From Bacillus sp. V3B (GTDB taxonomy: Bacteria > Bacillota > Bacilli > Bacillales > Cytobacillaceae), in assembly GCF_024494465.1 (NCBI RefSeq), contig NZ_JAETXM010000004.1, forward strand, positions 124,001 through 188,000: 64,000 nucleotides of DNA, given 5' to 3'. Below are positions 7,416-15,810 of the stretch, in pieces. The position numbers were made by a program, and so were the translations under genes. Numbering within the stretch: position 1 is the stretch's first letter; each line of letters begins with the position of its first letter. The notes under the pieces were generated by a model. It was not told the origin of the DNA. It worked only from the letters and a program-made list of their open reading frames with translations, and did no database searches.

Positions 7416-8984
7416 GTGAAACAAACTAAAATTGTGATCTTATCGACAACCGATGTTCATGGGAAAATATCTCCATATCATTATGCAAACAAAGAATTTG
7501 ATCCAAAAGGAATGGCTAAAGCGGCTTCCCTCATTCATAAAATCCGCCTTGAGGAAGAAAATGTCATACTTTTAGATAATGGAGATCTCATTCAAGGGAC
7601 TCCTTTAGTTCATTATGCTTTAACCGAGTCAGAAGCCTCCCATCCAGCAGTTCTTATTCATAATTTATTAGGTTATGATGCAGCTGTCATAGGGAACCAT
7701 GAATTTAATTATGGAGAAGAAAAGCTAAAAAAAGTCGTAGAGGAATCTCAATTTCCTTGGTTATCAGCTAACGTAGTGAAAAGAGGAACGACTGAACCAT
7801 TTTTTGGGAAGCCATACATAACATTAACCATTAATGATATAAACATATCCGTTCTAGGACTAACGACAAAGTTTATCCCTAATTGGGAACCGAAAAGAAA
7901 TATTGAGGCATTTGATTTTTTAGATCCAGTAGACGTAGGAAAGCGGTGGGTTCACTATTTAAAAGAAGAAAAAAAATCTGATGTTATTATCGTTTCTTAT
8001 CATGGAGGATTAGAGAAAGATCCTGAAACACTCGAACAGATCTCAATAGATAATGGCGAAAATCAGGGTTTTGCTTTGTTAAATGAAATAGAAGACATGG
8101 ATGTCCTGATCACTGGACATCAACATCTTCTGTATGGGATCACAACGAAAGACATGAAAATGGTCTTACAAGCTGGGACTCAAGCAGCCTATGTTGGTAG
8201 AATTGATCTTATTCTTGAAAAGAATCATGAAGGGTGTAAGGTTAAGGGTCGTTCCGCTGAACTTTTATCTACAAAAGATAGCAAAGTGGATACCGACGTA
8301 TTAAACGTTATTCAATCAATGGAGGATCAAGTGGAAAAGTGGCTTGATGAAAAAATTGGGGTTGTTTCTAAACCGATCACGATTAATAATCCTATACAAG
8401 ATGTTTGGTTACACGAACACCCGCTAATTGAATGGATCAATAAGACATTAATGAAAGTGGCTAATACCGAAATTTCTTGTGCGTCTTTATTGAATGTGGA
8501 CGCATTCACATGGACAAAGTCGATTACTCGCAGAGATATATATGCGATTTATCCTTTTGCCAATACAGTTACCATTTTAGAATTAACGGGAGAAGATATA
8601 CGTAGTGCATTGGAGGTATCTGCTTCTTTTTTTTCAACAAGCGTTGGCGGTGATGTTCAAATAAATCCCGAATGGAAAAAGCCGAGATTATTAAGCTATA
8701 ATTTTGATATGTGGGAAGGAATTGACTATTGCCTAGATTTGAAAAAACCTATTGGAAAACGGGTTGTTTCTGCAAGTTTTCAAGGTAAGTCGCTGTCTTC
8801 TGAAAAGCACTTTGTAGCGACAAGTAGTTATCGTGCTAGTGGATCGGGTGGCTATAAGATGTTCGGTACTCACAAAATAGTAAAAGAAATTCATAACGAT
8901 ATTGCAGAGATACTCGTTTCTGAAGTAAAAAGTGAGAAAATATTAGATGCTCAAGTAAATAATAACTGGAAAGTAGTATTTTAA
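7416..8984 (+). CDS. bifunctional UDP-sugar hydrolase/5'-nucleotidase family protein, cytosolic
   Basis: A metallophosphoesterase that removes phosphate from nucleotides or 2',3'-cyclic nucleotides. The N-terminal calcineurin-like domain shows the metal ligands in order: TTDVHG (near residue 13), DNGDLIQG, the GNHEFNYG signature, SYHGG and GHQH. The C-terminal 5'-nucleotidase domain (from about residue 320) includes the substrate-region segment ASSYRASGSGGYKMFG. There is no signal peptide, unlike exported members, so it is probably the YunD-like cytosolic type. The GTG start at 7416 follows AGGGAG about 9 nt upstream. At 522 residues it is full length. It sits just upstream of the nucleoside-catabolism cluster, a sensible neighbour. 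Confidence 0.85.
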   Translation: MKQTKIVILSTTDVHGKISPYHYANKEFDPKGMAKAASLIHKIRLEEENVILLDNGDLIQGTPLVHYALTESEASHPAVLIHNLLGYDAAVIGNHEFNYGEEKLKKVVEESQFPWLSANVVKRGTTEPFFGKPYITLTINDINISVLGLTTKFIPNWEPKRNIEAFDFLDPVDVGKRWVHYLKEEKKSDVIIVSYHGGLEKDPETLEQISIDNGENQGFALLNEIEDMDVLITGHQHLLYGITTKDMKMVLQAGTQAAYVGRIDLILEKNHEGCKVKGRSAELLSTKDSKVDTDVLNVIQSMEDQVEKWLDEKIGVVSKPITINNPIQDVWLHEHPLIEWINKTLMKVANTEISCASLLNVDAFTWTKSITRRDIYAIYPFANTVTILELTGEDIRSALEVSASFFSTSVGGDVQINPEWKKPRLLSYNFDMWEGIDYCLDLKKPIGKRVVSASFQGKSLSSEKHFVATSSYRASGSGGYKMFGTHKIVKEIHNDIAEILVSEVKSEKILDAQVNNNWKVVF

Positions 8985-9050
8985 TTAAGTAAAAAAGGAA
9001 GTAAGAAAATAATCCATATTAATGGTAAATCTCAAATGAATATGATTTAT

Positions 9051-9246
9051 ATTTAACTTCATTCAGCAGAAGTCCTCCACTTCTGTAAGTGGGGGATGAA
9101 TGCAAAAAGCTCTCTGATTCAGTGGGGGTTTAAACCCCGGCTGAATGAAGTTAAACCTCCAGCGGATGCCTCGGATTTTTTAAAGGTCATTTATCGAGCG
9201 AGCTCGATAAAAATCCGGGCGCAAATTCGGCGGGGCGAATTTGATC
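9051..9246. repeat. 196-bp structured repeat, copy 1
   Basis: Nearly identical to 10647-10843. The outer stem AACTTCATTCAGC/GCTGAATGAAGTT encloses two hairpins, CCTCCACTT/AAGTGGGGG and GGGG/CCCC. The distal half contains CGAGCGAGCTCG and a G+C-rich tail ending GGGCGAATTTGATC. The overall fold looks like a multi-branched RNA or an IS200/IS605-type single-strand end. There is no open frame inside. Confidence 0.75.
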
Positions 9247-9290
9247 TAAACAAAAAAGGTTGAGATGTTTTTCTCAACCTTTTTTGTTTA
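9247..9290. terminator. bidirectional intrinsic terminator
   Basis: An 18-bp stem, TAAACAAAAAAGGTTGAG (9247-9264) with CTCAACCTTTTTTGTTTA (9273-9290). It has A and T runs on both sides and lies between the plus-strand repeat and the minus-strand small-gene pair. Confidence 0.8.
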
Positions 9291-9301
9291 AAAGGGTATC
9301 A

Positions 9302-9460
9302 TCATTTTCTGCCGGTAGCACCTGGTGATTTGTCTGTATCACTTCGATTGTTATATTGGGAATCATTGCGATTACGGCTACGCTCTTGCGTTCCGTCTAA
9401 ATATTCACTCTTATGGGTACTCTGAACTTTTCTGAATTTATCAAAGTTTTCGTTCACCAT
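9302..9460 (-). CDS. small hydrophilic protein, unknown
   Basis: A 52-residue protein starting at ATG 9460 with GAGGGA upstream. It is rich in N, R, S, D and K and has no hydrophobic segment. It begins M-V-N-E-N-F-D-K-F-R-K and ends S-P-G-A-T-G-R-K. It follows the YozQ-like gene by 25 nt and is followed by a strong terminator, so the two probably form an operon. Both look like small sporulation or stationary-phase proteins. I do not recognise this one. Confidence 0.55.
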   Translation of the reverse strand: MVNENFDKFRKVQSTHKSEYLDGTQERSRNRNDSQYNNRSDTDKSPGATGRK

Positions 9461-9484
9461 TATAGTCCCTCATTTCACTTTGAG

Positions 9485-9697
9485 TTAGTCTTGTTCAAAA
9501 CCTTTTCTCGGGATCGATCTATTTTCCCCATCGTTATCATCAATAATGGCACCAATCTCACCTTCTGCGTATGAATCACTAAACTGTTCATGAGTAGTGG
9601 CAAGCCCTGAAGATAGTTGGTCTTTTTTTTGATAATCACTGGAATCGTAGGTATGACCAGCAATTTCTGTACTGTTAGTAGAATTCTTTTTTTTCAT
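9485..9697 (-). CDS. YozQ-like (DUF4025) small protein
   Basis: A 70-residue acidic, soluble protein. The core TYDSSDYQKKDQLSSGLATT followed by HEQFSDSYAEGEIGAIID and SIPRKGFEQD resembles what I recall of the YozQ/DUF4025 family of Bacillus. No molecular function is known to me. ATG 9697 follows AAAGGAG at a good distance. The alternative overlapping frame starting at 9663 is a shadow. It is first gene of a two-gene minus-strand unit ending at the 9247-9290 terminator. Confidence 0.65.
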   Translation of the reverse strand: MKKKNSTNSTEIAGHTYDSSDYQKKDQLSSGLATTHEQFSDSYAEGEIGAIIDDNDGENRSIPRKGFEQD

Positions 9698-9984
9698 CGA
9701 TTAGACACTCCTTTTTATTTGTCGGTACATGGATATCTTCTTCTTTTGACAAAAAAATTACTCGTTTAAAATTGTTTTGGTAAAAATAAATTATGATGAA
9801 TTGGATTTAACCCTATCATAAGTAGATGTGTTTTTTTGTATAGTGGTAAAAACAAAGTAATTGAGGATAAGTTAAATATTGTAACCAACATAAAAAAGAT
9901 CATTTTATCCCACTCTTAACGGGCATAAGACTCCCACCTCAAGATTCTGAGTATACAACAGAAGATAGGTGGGAGATCAACTGC
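9698..9984. other. intergenic, with hairpin at the nupC break
   Basis: AT-rich sequence carrying the promoter region of the small-gene pair. A stem CTCCCACCT (9931-9939) with AGGTGGGAG (9967-9975) sits directly before the point where recognisable NupC sequence begins. It may mark the end of an element that truncated nupC. The frame is open through the hairpin, but its translation does not resemble NupC. Confidence 0.45.
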
Positions 9985-10656
9985 TTTGGTCCTTTAGCAA
10001 GTGCTGAAGAGGTTGGGTTTGTCTTTGCGTTCCAGGTATTAACGATTATTATCTTTTTCTCCTCTTTAATCTCAGTACTATACTATCTTGGAATTATACA
10101 ATGGTTTCTTAAAATCATTGGTGGTGCCTTATCAAAGCTTTTAGGTACAAGTAAAGCAGAATCAATGTCTGCAGCAGCAAATATTTTTGTCGGGCAAACA
10201 GAAGCTCCGCTTGTTATTCGACCGTTTTTAGCAAAAATGACAAAGTCTGAGTTGTTTGCTGTTATGACCGGCGGACTTGCGTCAGTTGCGGGTTCTGTCC
10301 TTGTTGGTTATGCTTTATTAGGTGTTCCGCTTGAATATTTATTAGCAGCTAGCTTTATGGCAGCGCCAGCCGGTTTGATCATGGGTAAAATGATTATACC
10401 TGAAACGGAAAAATCTGAGATTGCTAATGTATTAGAAATGTTGGATGATACAGAGTCCGTTAATGTGATTGATGCTACTGCTCGTGGTGCTGGAGATGGT
10501 TTGAAGTTTGCCGTAAATGTTGGTGCGATGTTACTAGCCTTTATTGCATTAATAGCACTCATTAATGGAATACTAGGTGGCTTAGGTGGATTGTTCGGTT
10601 ATGAGAGTTAGCTTCACTATTAAGTGCAGCGATTGCAGGAATATTTATTTAACTTC
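9985..10656 (+). pseudogene. nupC: NupC-type nucleoside transporter (CNT family), both ends damaged
   Basis: CNT family members import nucleosides with a proton or sodium ion. Here the frame begins without a start at [19 protein letters not shown]. It continues through the hallmark [17 protein letters not shown] and [16 protein letters not shown] and reaches [11 protein letters not shown], where it stops at 10611. The true C-terminus, SLLSAAIAGIF, appears immediately after in another frame and stops inside the repeat boundary at about 10656. The N-terminal third and about 100 internal residues are therefore missing. Deletion across a short GTTA microhomology would explain the junction at about 10607-10612. 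It sits directly before pdp, as nupC does in B. subtilis. Confidence 0.85.
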
Positions 10657-10843
10657 ATTCAGCAGAAGTCCTCCACTTCTGTAAGTGGGGGATGAATGCA
10701 AAAAGCTCTCTGATTCAGTGGGGGGTTCAAACCCCGGCTGAATGAAGTTAAGCCTCCGGCGGATGCCTCGGATTTTTTAAAGGTCATTTATCGAGCGAGC
10801 TCGATAAAAATCCGGGCGCAAATTCGGCGGGGCGAATTTGATC
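10647..10843. repeat. 196-bp structured repeat, copy 2
   Basis: Differs from 9051-9246 by one inserted G and a few substitutions. The changes include compensating or neutral ones in loop regions (for example TTTAAACCCC versus TTCAAACCCC). It starts within the last codons of the nupC remnant and ends 88 bp before pdp. Confidence 0.75.
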
Positions 10844-10931
10844 GAAGAGGTAAATAAGAGGATTATTACTCCTTTTTAATGAAGAATATAATCATATCAT
10901 CAAAAATTTAATGTTAAAAGGATGATCAAAT

Positions 10932-12236
10932 ATGAGAATGGTAGATATTATTGAAAAAAAACGTGATGGTGATGAGTTAACAAAAGAAGAAATTGACTTT
11001 GTCATTAAGGGTTATACAGATGGAAGTATTCCGGATTACCAAATGTCAGCATTAGCGATGGCCATCTTTTTTAAAGATATGACTTCTTCAGAACGCGTCA
11101 ATTTAACGATGGCAATGGTTGAATCAGGTGATCAAATAGACCTTTCATCCATTAAGGGAATTAAAGTTGATAAACATAGTACAGGAGGTGTTGGTGACAC
11201 AACGACCCTCATTCTTGCACCTCTTGTCGCTTCCGTTGGGGTACCTGTTGCCAAAATGTCAGGACGTGGGCTTGGGCACACAGGAGGAACCATTGATAAA
11301 TTAGAATCGATCGAAGGCTTTCAAGTTGAAATTGACGGCGATACCTTTAATAATCTGGTGAATAAGAATAAAGTGGCTGTAGTGGGTCAAAGTGGAAATC
11401 TAACGCCTGCAGATAAAAAATTGTATGGCTTACGTGACGTAACCGCAACAGTTAACTCGATTCCGTTGATCGCAAGCTCGATCATGAGTAAGAAAATTGC
11501 ATCTGGAGCAGATGCCATTGTTTTAGATGTAAAAACAGGTTCAGGTGCATTTATGAAGGATTTAGATGGTGCGAAGAAACTTGCACATGCGATGGTCCAA
11601 ATCGGAAACGGCGCTGGACGTAAAACGATTGCGGTTATTTCTGATATGAATCAACCATTAGGGTTTGCTATTGGGAACGCCTTAGAAGTAAAAGAAGCCA
11701 TTGATACGTTAAGAGGAAAAGGACCGGAAGATCTTTATGAGTTATGTTTAACACTCGGAAGTAAAATGGTTTATCTTGCGGATCAAGCAGAAAGTGTTGA
11801 TGAAGCACGAGAGAAGTTAGAGGACGCTATAAAAACAGGGAAAGCGATCGATAAATTTAAAACATTTATTGCAGCTCAAGGTGGAGATAGCACAATTGTA
11901 GATAATCCGTCCAAACTTCCAACAGCTTCTTATACATTTGAAGTTGTGGCGAAAGAAGATGGTGTTGTTTCAGAAATCATTGCTGATAAAATTGGGGTTG
12001 CAGCAAGCACTTTAGGAGCAGGGCGTACGACAAAAGAATCAGAGATTGATTTAGCCGTAGGTCTTGTCTTAAATAAAAAGATAGGTGATCAAGTGAAAAA
12101 AGGTGAATCACTTGTTACCATTCGTAGTAATACGAAAGAAGTAACTGAAGTTAGCAATCAAATTTATGATGCCTACGGGTTTTCACAAAATGATGTTAAG
12201 TTAAACTCATTGATATACGATATTATATATGATTAA
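10932..12236 (+). CDS. pdp: pyrimidine-nucleoside phosphorylase
   Basis: Phosphorolysis of uridine, thymidine and deoxyuridine to base plus (deoxy)ribose-1-phosphate in the cytoplasm. At 434 residues it is full length for the family. The signature [18 protein letters not shown] lies near residue 113, and the phosphate-binding region [14 protein letters not shown] near residue 78. The alpha domain is N-terminal, followed by the alpha/beta domain and a C-terminal lid-like domain. ATG 10932 follows AAAAGGATGATC. An intrinsic terminator follows, but the next genes (xapX-like, drm remnant, punA, cdd, deoC) belong to the same pathway. Confidence 0.95.
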   Translation: MRMVDIIEKKRDGDELTKEEIDFVIKGYTDGSIPDYQMSALAMAIFFKDMTSSERVNLTMAMVESGDQIDLSSIKGIKVDKHSTGGVGDTTTLILAPLVASVGVPVAKMSGRGLGHTGGTIDKLESIEGFQVEIDGDTFNNLVNKNKVAVVGQSGNLTPADKKLYGLRDVTATVNSIPLIASSIMSKKIASGADAIVLDVKTGSGAFMKDLDGAKKLAHAMVQIGNGAGRKTIAVISDMNQPLGFAIGNALEVKEAIDTLRGKGPEDLYELCLTLGSKMVYLADQAESVDEAREKLEDAIKTGKAIDKFKTFIAAQGGDSTIVDNPSKLPTASYTFEVVAKEDGVVSEIIADKIGVAASTLGAGRTTKESEIDLAVGLVLNKKIGDQVKKGESLVTIRSNTKEVTEVSNQIYDAYGFSQNDVKLNSLIYDIIYD

Positions 12237-12263
12237 AAAATTAAATGTAATGCAAAATAGATA

Positions 12264-12289
12264 GGGTCCAATAAATGGACCCAAACTTT
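12264..12289 (+). terminator. weak intrinsic terminator after pdp
   Basis: GGGTCCA (12264-12270) and TGGACCC (12276-12282) form a 7-bp stem, followed by AAAC and five T. It may only attenuate transcription into the downstream genes. Confidence 0.5.
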
Positions 12290-12367
12290 TTAAGTGTATA
12301 AGAGGTTGGACCTCATACAATGTGTCTATGAGCTTATTATTAATTGAAAAATTAAAGGAGAATGGTC

Positions 12368-12538
12368 ATGAGAGAATTATTACTGAGTGTACTAGCGGGA
12401 ATGATTATTGGAGTTGTTTTTAAGTTTTTGCGACTTCCGTTACCAGCTCCTCCTGTACTAGCAGGTGTGCTCGGCATATTTGGTGTATATTTTGGAGGCA
12501 TTCTTGTTGATTGGATTTCTAAAACATTTATGAATTAA
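12368..12538 (+). CDS. XapX domain membrane protein
   Basis: A 56-residue protein starting at ATG 12368 behind AAAGGAG. It has two hydrophobic segments. The sequence LLSVLAGMIIGVVFKFLRLP followed by LPAPPVLAGVLGIFGVYFGG matches the short XapX (DUF1427) domain as I know it. Such proteins are often coded next to nucleoside phosphorylases or xanthosine uptake genes, as here between pdp and punA. A role in nucleoside or base transport is suggested only by context. Confidence 0.75.
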   Translation: MRELLLSVLAGMIIGVVFKFLRLPLPAPPVLAGVLGIFGVYFGGILVDWISKTFMN

Positions 12539-12559
12539 TGAAACAGGGGGAATTTAGAG

Positions 12560-12661
12560 ATGACGACAAATTTTAAACGAGTTTTTCTAATAACCATTGC
12601 CGATAATTTTAAGGTTAAAAAACCAGCATGTGGTCAGAGTTTTTTAGAGGATATTAAATAA
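12560..12661 (+). pseudogene. drm: phosphopentomutase remnant, ends fused
   Basis: A 33-codon frame reads M-T-T-N-F-K-R-V-F-L-I followed directly by T-I-A-D-N-F-K-V-K-K-P and then SFLEDIK. The first part matches the beginning of phosphopentomutase (KRVFLIVMDSVG in intact enzymes). The second matches its last residues (TIADNFxVKxPxxGxSFL). About 350 central codons, with all metal and active-site residues, are gone, yet the frame is kept. Phosphopentomutase would convert the ribose-1-phosphate made by Pdp and PunA, so this step must be supplied elsewhere. GGGGGAA precedes the ATG. punA follows 14 nt after the stop, in normal drm-punA order. Confidence 0.8.
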
Positions 12662-12675
12662 TAGGAGGGAAAGCG

Positions 12676-13509
12676 ATGAATATTGAATCAGCTAAACAGA
12701 CAGCTGTCTATATTTCTGAGAAATTATCGATTCAACCTAAGGTAGGATTGATTCTTGGTTCAGGATTAGGAGTACTTGCAGACGAAATTGAACAACCGGT
12801 AAAAATCAAATACACAGATATTCCTAGTTTTCCGGAGTCTACGGTTGAAGGGCATGCTGGTCAGTTGGTAATCGGGGAACTTCAAGGATTACCTGTGCTT
12901 GCCATGCAAGGGCGTTTTCATTACTACGAAGGGTACGGGTTGGACCAAGTGACGTTCCCTGTACTGGTGATGAAAGAGTTAGGAATTGAAACATTAGTGG
13001 TGACGAACGCGGCTGGTGGCGTAAATCCATCGTTCTCACCAGGTGATCTGATGTTAATTACCGACCATATTAATAATGTAGGTGCCAATCCGTTGATTGG
13101 ACCAAACAATCAAGAATACGGTGTTCGTTTCCCAGATATGTCAACAGCCTATAATCAACAGATACAAGCTATAGCTAAAAAGGCAGCCACAAAGTTAGGA
13201 CTTTCTTTACAAGAAGGTGTATATGTTTGGAATAGTGGGCCTAGTTATGAAACACCTGCAGAAATTCGTATGCTTCAAAAACTAGGTGGAGATGCTGTTG
13301 GGATGTCCACCGTACCTGAAGTCATTGTTGCACGTCATGCGGGCATGAATATATTAGGGATATCCTGTATTTCGAATATGGCAGCAGGGATGATGGATCA
13401 ACCATTATCTCATGATGAAGTCATGGAGACAACGGAGAAGGTGAGAGAGCAATTTTTAAGTCTTGTAAAAGAAATTATTAGTATAATGAAAGAAAGTGAA
13501 AAAATATAA
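12676..13509 (+). CDS. punA: purine-nucleoside phosphorylase (trimeric PNP-I type)
   Basis: Cleaves purine (deoxy)nucleosides with phosphate. At 277 residues it matches the PNP-I family. Motifs are LILGSGLGVLAD (phosphate loop, near residue 25), VEGHAGQLVIG, MQGRFHYYEGY, TNAAGGVNPSF, SGPSYETPAEIRML and GMSTVPEVIVARH. Two usually conserved spots differ slightly: VYVWNSGPSYE instead of the common GNTGP, and AGMMDQPLSHDEV. The base-site region is otherwise intact, so activity is expected. Start ATG 12676 follows AGGAGGGAAAGCG. It continues the nucleoside cluster and is followed by cdd and deoC. Confidence 0.93.
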   Translation: MNIESAKQTAVYISEKLSIQPKVGLILGSGLGVLADEIEQPVKIKYTDIPSFPESTVEGHAGQLVIGELQGLPVLAMQGRFHYYEGYGLDQVTFPVLVMKELGIETLVVTNAAGGVNPSFSPGDLMLITDHINNVGANPLIGPNNQEYGVRFPDMSTAYNQQIQAIAKKAATKLGLSLQEGVYVWNSGPSYETPAEIRMLQKLGGDAVGMSTVPEVIVARHAGMNILGISCISNMAAGMMDQPLSHDEVMETTEKVREQFLSLVKEIISIMKESEKI

Positions 13510-13578
13510 GAGGATTACCTATTAATCCGTGTAAACAATTGGTTTGATAAAAAATAAATGATTTAGATAAGGGTGTGA

Positions 13579-13980
<402 letters not shown>

Positions 13981-14006
13981 AAGCGATAGAATGAAAGGTG
14001 ATAAGA

Positions 14007-14678
14007 ATGAATAAGACAATTGCAAAGATGATTGACCATACAGCATTAAAAGCAGATACGACAAAGGAACAAATTGAAAAATTATGTGAAGAAGCAAAAA
14101 AATATGGGTTTTTCTCTGTTTGTGTAAATCCGACGTGGGTAGAAGTTTCAGCAGATTTACTTAAGGGATCTGATGTGAAGGTTTGTACCGTTATTGGGTT
14201 TCCGTTAGGAACAACAACATCAGAAACAAAAGCATTTGAAACAAAGGATGCTATTCAAAAAGGTGCCCACGAAGTAGATATGGTGATTAATGTTGGCAAG
14301 TTAAAAGACGGTGATGATGATGGTATTGAACAAGATATTCGTTCTGTTGTGGGGGCAGCGAAAGGGAAAGCTTTAGTGAAGGTGATCATTGAAACCTGTT
14401 TACTAACCGAAGAAGAAAAGGTTCGTGCTTGCAAATTGTCTGTTAAAGCGGGTGCCGATTATGTGAAAACATCAACTGGGTTCTCAATTGGGGGAGCAAC
14501 GGTTGAAGATATTAAGTTAATGCGTGAAACGGTTGGCCCTGATATTGGAGTAAAAGCTTCTGGCGGTGTTCGTGACCGCGAAACAGTAAATGCTATGGTT
14601 GCAGCAGGAGCGACACGTATTGGAGCAAGTTCTGGTATTTCCATTGTCAAAAGTGAGCAAGGAACGACTGCTTATTAA
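14007..14678 (+). CDS. deoC: deoxyribose-phosphate aldolase
   Basis: Splits 2-deoxyribose-5-phosphate into glyceraldehyde-3-phosphate and acetaldehyde, the last step of deoxynucleoside breakdown. The 223 residues form a TIM barrel. The Schiff-base lysine is in [12 protein letters not shown] (near residue 152). The second conserved lysine is in [10 protein letters not shown], and [15 protein letters not shown] carries the conserved acidic pair. ATG 14007 is chosen over the GTG at 13998, because AAAGG (13994-13998) is then 8 nt upstream. It is last gene of the nucleoside cluster; the usual DeoR-type regulator is not in this window. Confidence 0.95.
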   Translation: MNKTIAKMIDHTALKADTTKEQIEKLCEEAKKYGFFSVCVNPTWVEVSADLLKGSDVKVCTVIGFPLGTTTSETKAFETKDAIQKGAHEVDMVINVGKLKDGDDDGIEQDIRSVVGAAKGKALVKVIIETCLLTEEEKVRACKLSVKAGADYVKTSTGFSIGGATVEDIKLMRETVGPDIGVKASGGVRDRETVNAMVAAGATRIGASSGISIVKSEQGTTAY

Positions 14679-14761
14679 GTTGGCATTTTAACTTCCATAA
14701 AAAGTCATATACACGCCACATAAGGTAAAGAAACTTGAACTGTTTTTTGGGGGAAAGTCAA

Positions 14762-14775
14762 ACTAACTAGTTAGT
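14762..14775. promoter_or_regulatory. perfect 14-bp palindrome, TetR-like operator candidate
   Basis: ACTAACTAGTTAGT is self-complementary and lies about 40 bp before the truncated SDR gene. Such sites are typical of TetR-family operators. No matching regulator gene is nearby. Confidence 0.4.
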
Positions 14776-14813
14776 GTTTTTTGAAAATCAATGTATTAAA
14801 AAGGCGGTGTGAA

Positions 14814-14960
14814 ATGATGAAAACCATCTTAATTACAGGTGCAGGAACAGGACTAGGAAAAGAACTCGCACTATCCTACGCACGAAAAGGGAATCGCATT
14901 ATTTTAGTAGGAAGAACCGAGTCAAAACTAAATGAAGTAAAACAAATGATTGATAAATAG
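14814..14960 (+). pseudogene. short-chain dehydrogenase, N-terminal fragment
   Basis: The 48-codon frame begins MMKTILITGAGTGLGKELAL and continues to GRTESKLNEVKQMIDK, then stops. This is the dinucleotide-binding beta-alpha-beta start of an SDR enzyme (TGxxxGxG motif present). The catalytic Ser-Tyr-Lys part, about 200 residues, is absent. GGCGGTGTG precedes the start. The downstream junction to the DUF4097 fragment is marked by a 27-bp palindrome, so a deletion probably joined two genes here. Confidence 0.8.
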
Positions 14961-15031
14961 TTAAAGAAAGTAATGCTACATGGAAGCAATCAATTAATCT
15001 CATATTATATATTAGTTTGTCGACAAATTGA

Positions 15032-15058
15032 GCCTCAATTCCTTTAAGGAGTTGAGGC
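15032..15058. repeat. 27-bp palindromic repeat, copy 2
   Basis: The palindrome starts GCCTCAATTCC and ends GGAGTTGAGGC. It is the same element as 7022-7048 with one base changed. It sits exactly at the junction between the SDR and DUF4097 fragments. Confidence 0.6.
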
Positions 15059-15063
15059 CATTA

Positions 15064-15570
15064 TATTTTAAGAGGAAGGACCATGTAAAAGAACTATTTC
15101 ACCTTGACGAACAGGAACTAACGGCATTTATGAATAATGTAAATTACAAAGGCCAATCGAAAAATCAACCAGTACAACTAAACAACCTTTCAGTAGATGT
15201 GAGTTCAGGAAATGTCAATCTGGATTGGATTACGGCTAAGAGTGGGTTATTTGATATTAGTTCAGGAAATGTTAATTTGAAACATTATAAGGGACAGCTT
15301 GAGGCAGATGTATCATCGGGTAATATCAATATTCAACTGGATCAATTAACAGATTCGGTTAAGGTGGACGTAAGTTCTGGTCATGTACAGTTAGATTTAC
15401 CTGACAACGCTGACTTCACATTAGATGGAAAGGTTAGCAGCGGATCTATTTCGAGTAATTTTGTTTTGAAAAATAAAGAAGAGAATAAACAAGTAATGAA
15501 AGGTGTACATGGAACAGGAGAACATCAGTTAGATTTAAGTGTATCAAGTGGAAAGGTTGAGGTAAATTAA
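15064..15570 (+). pseudogene. DUF4097 (LiaG/YvlB-like) beta-repeat protein, N-terminally truncated
   Basis: The frame contains six spaced SSG motifs (SSGNVNL, SSGNVNL, SSGNINI, SSGHVQL, SSGSISS, SSGKVEV). This is the signature of the DUF4097 beta-helix-like repeat found in LiaG-type envelope-stress proteins. Intact proteins start with a membrane anchor or signal, which is missing here. The open frame runs back to 15028 only through the palindrome, giving an unnatural start. A diverged or broken copy is therefore likely, although translation from an internal start cannot be excluded. Confidence 0.65.
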
Positions 15571-15574
15571 TCTA

Positions 15575-15587
15575 GGTGCCAGGCACC
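15575..15587. repeat. GGTGCC palindrome, solitary copy
   Basis: GGTGCCAGGCACC lies right after the DUF4097 stop. It is the same 13-mer as at 2650-2662, and the following bases (CGTCCAGAT) also resemble the 2663-2670 context. Confidence 0.55.
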
Positions 15588-15637
15588 GTCCAGATAATTG
15601 GAAATTGTTTTGTGTATTATATATTAAAATAATTGGC

Positions 15638-15688
15638 GAAAAGGGCTGTCCTACAAGTTGTGACTTTGGCTTGTAAGTAGCCCTTTTC
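15638..15688. terminator. bidirectional stem-loop between convergent genes
   Basis: GAAAAGGGCT (15638-15647) pairs with AGCCCTTTTC (15679-15688). An inner stem CTACAAG/CTTGTAAG strengthens it. It lies between the plus-strand DUF4097 remnant and the minus-strand glycan operon. Confidence 0.65.
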
Positions 15689-15810
15689 AAAGGGGGATCA
15701 AAGGGGGAAGAGTTAAAAATAGAATAGCTTAGTAAGATGTGATGCTTCTTTAATTAACGCTTACTAAATGGAAATAGAAGCTTATCTTCTTGTAGATTAA
15801 TTGAAGAGAC

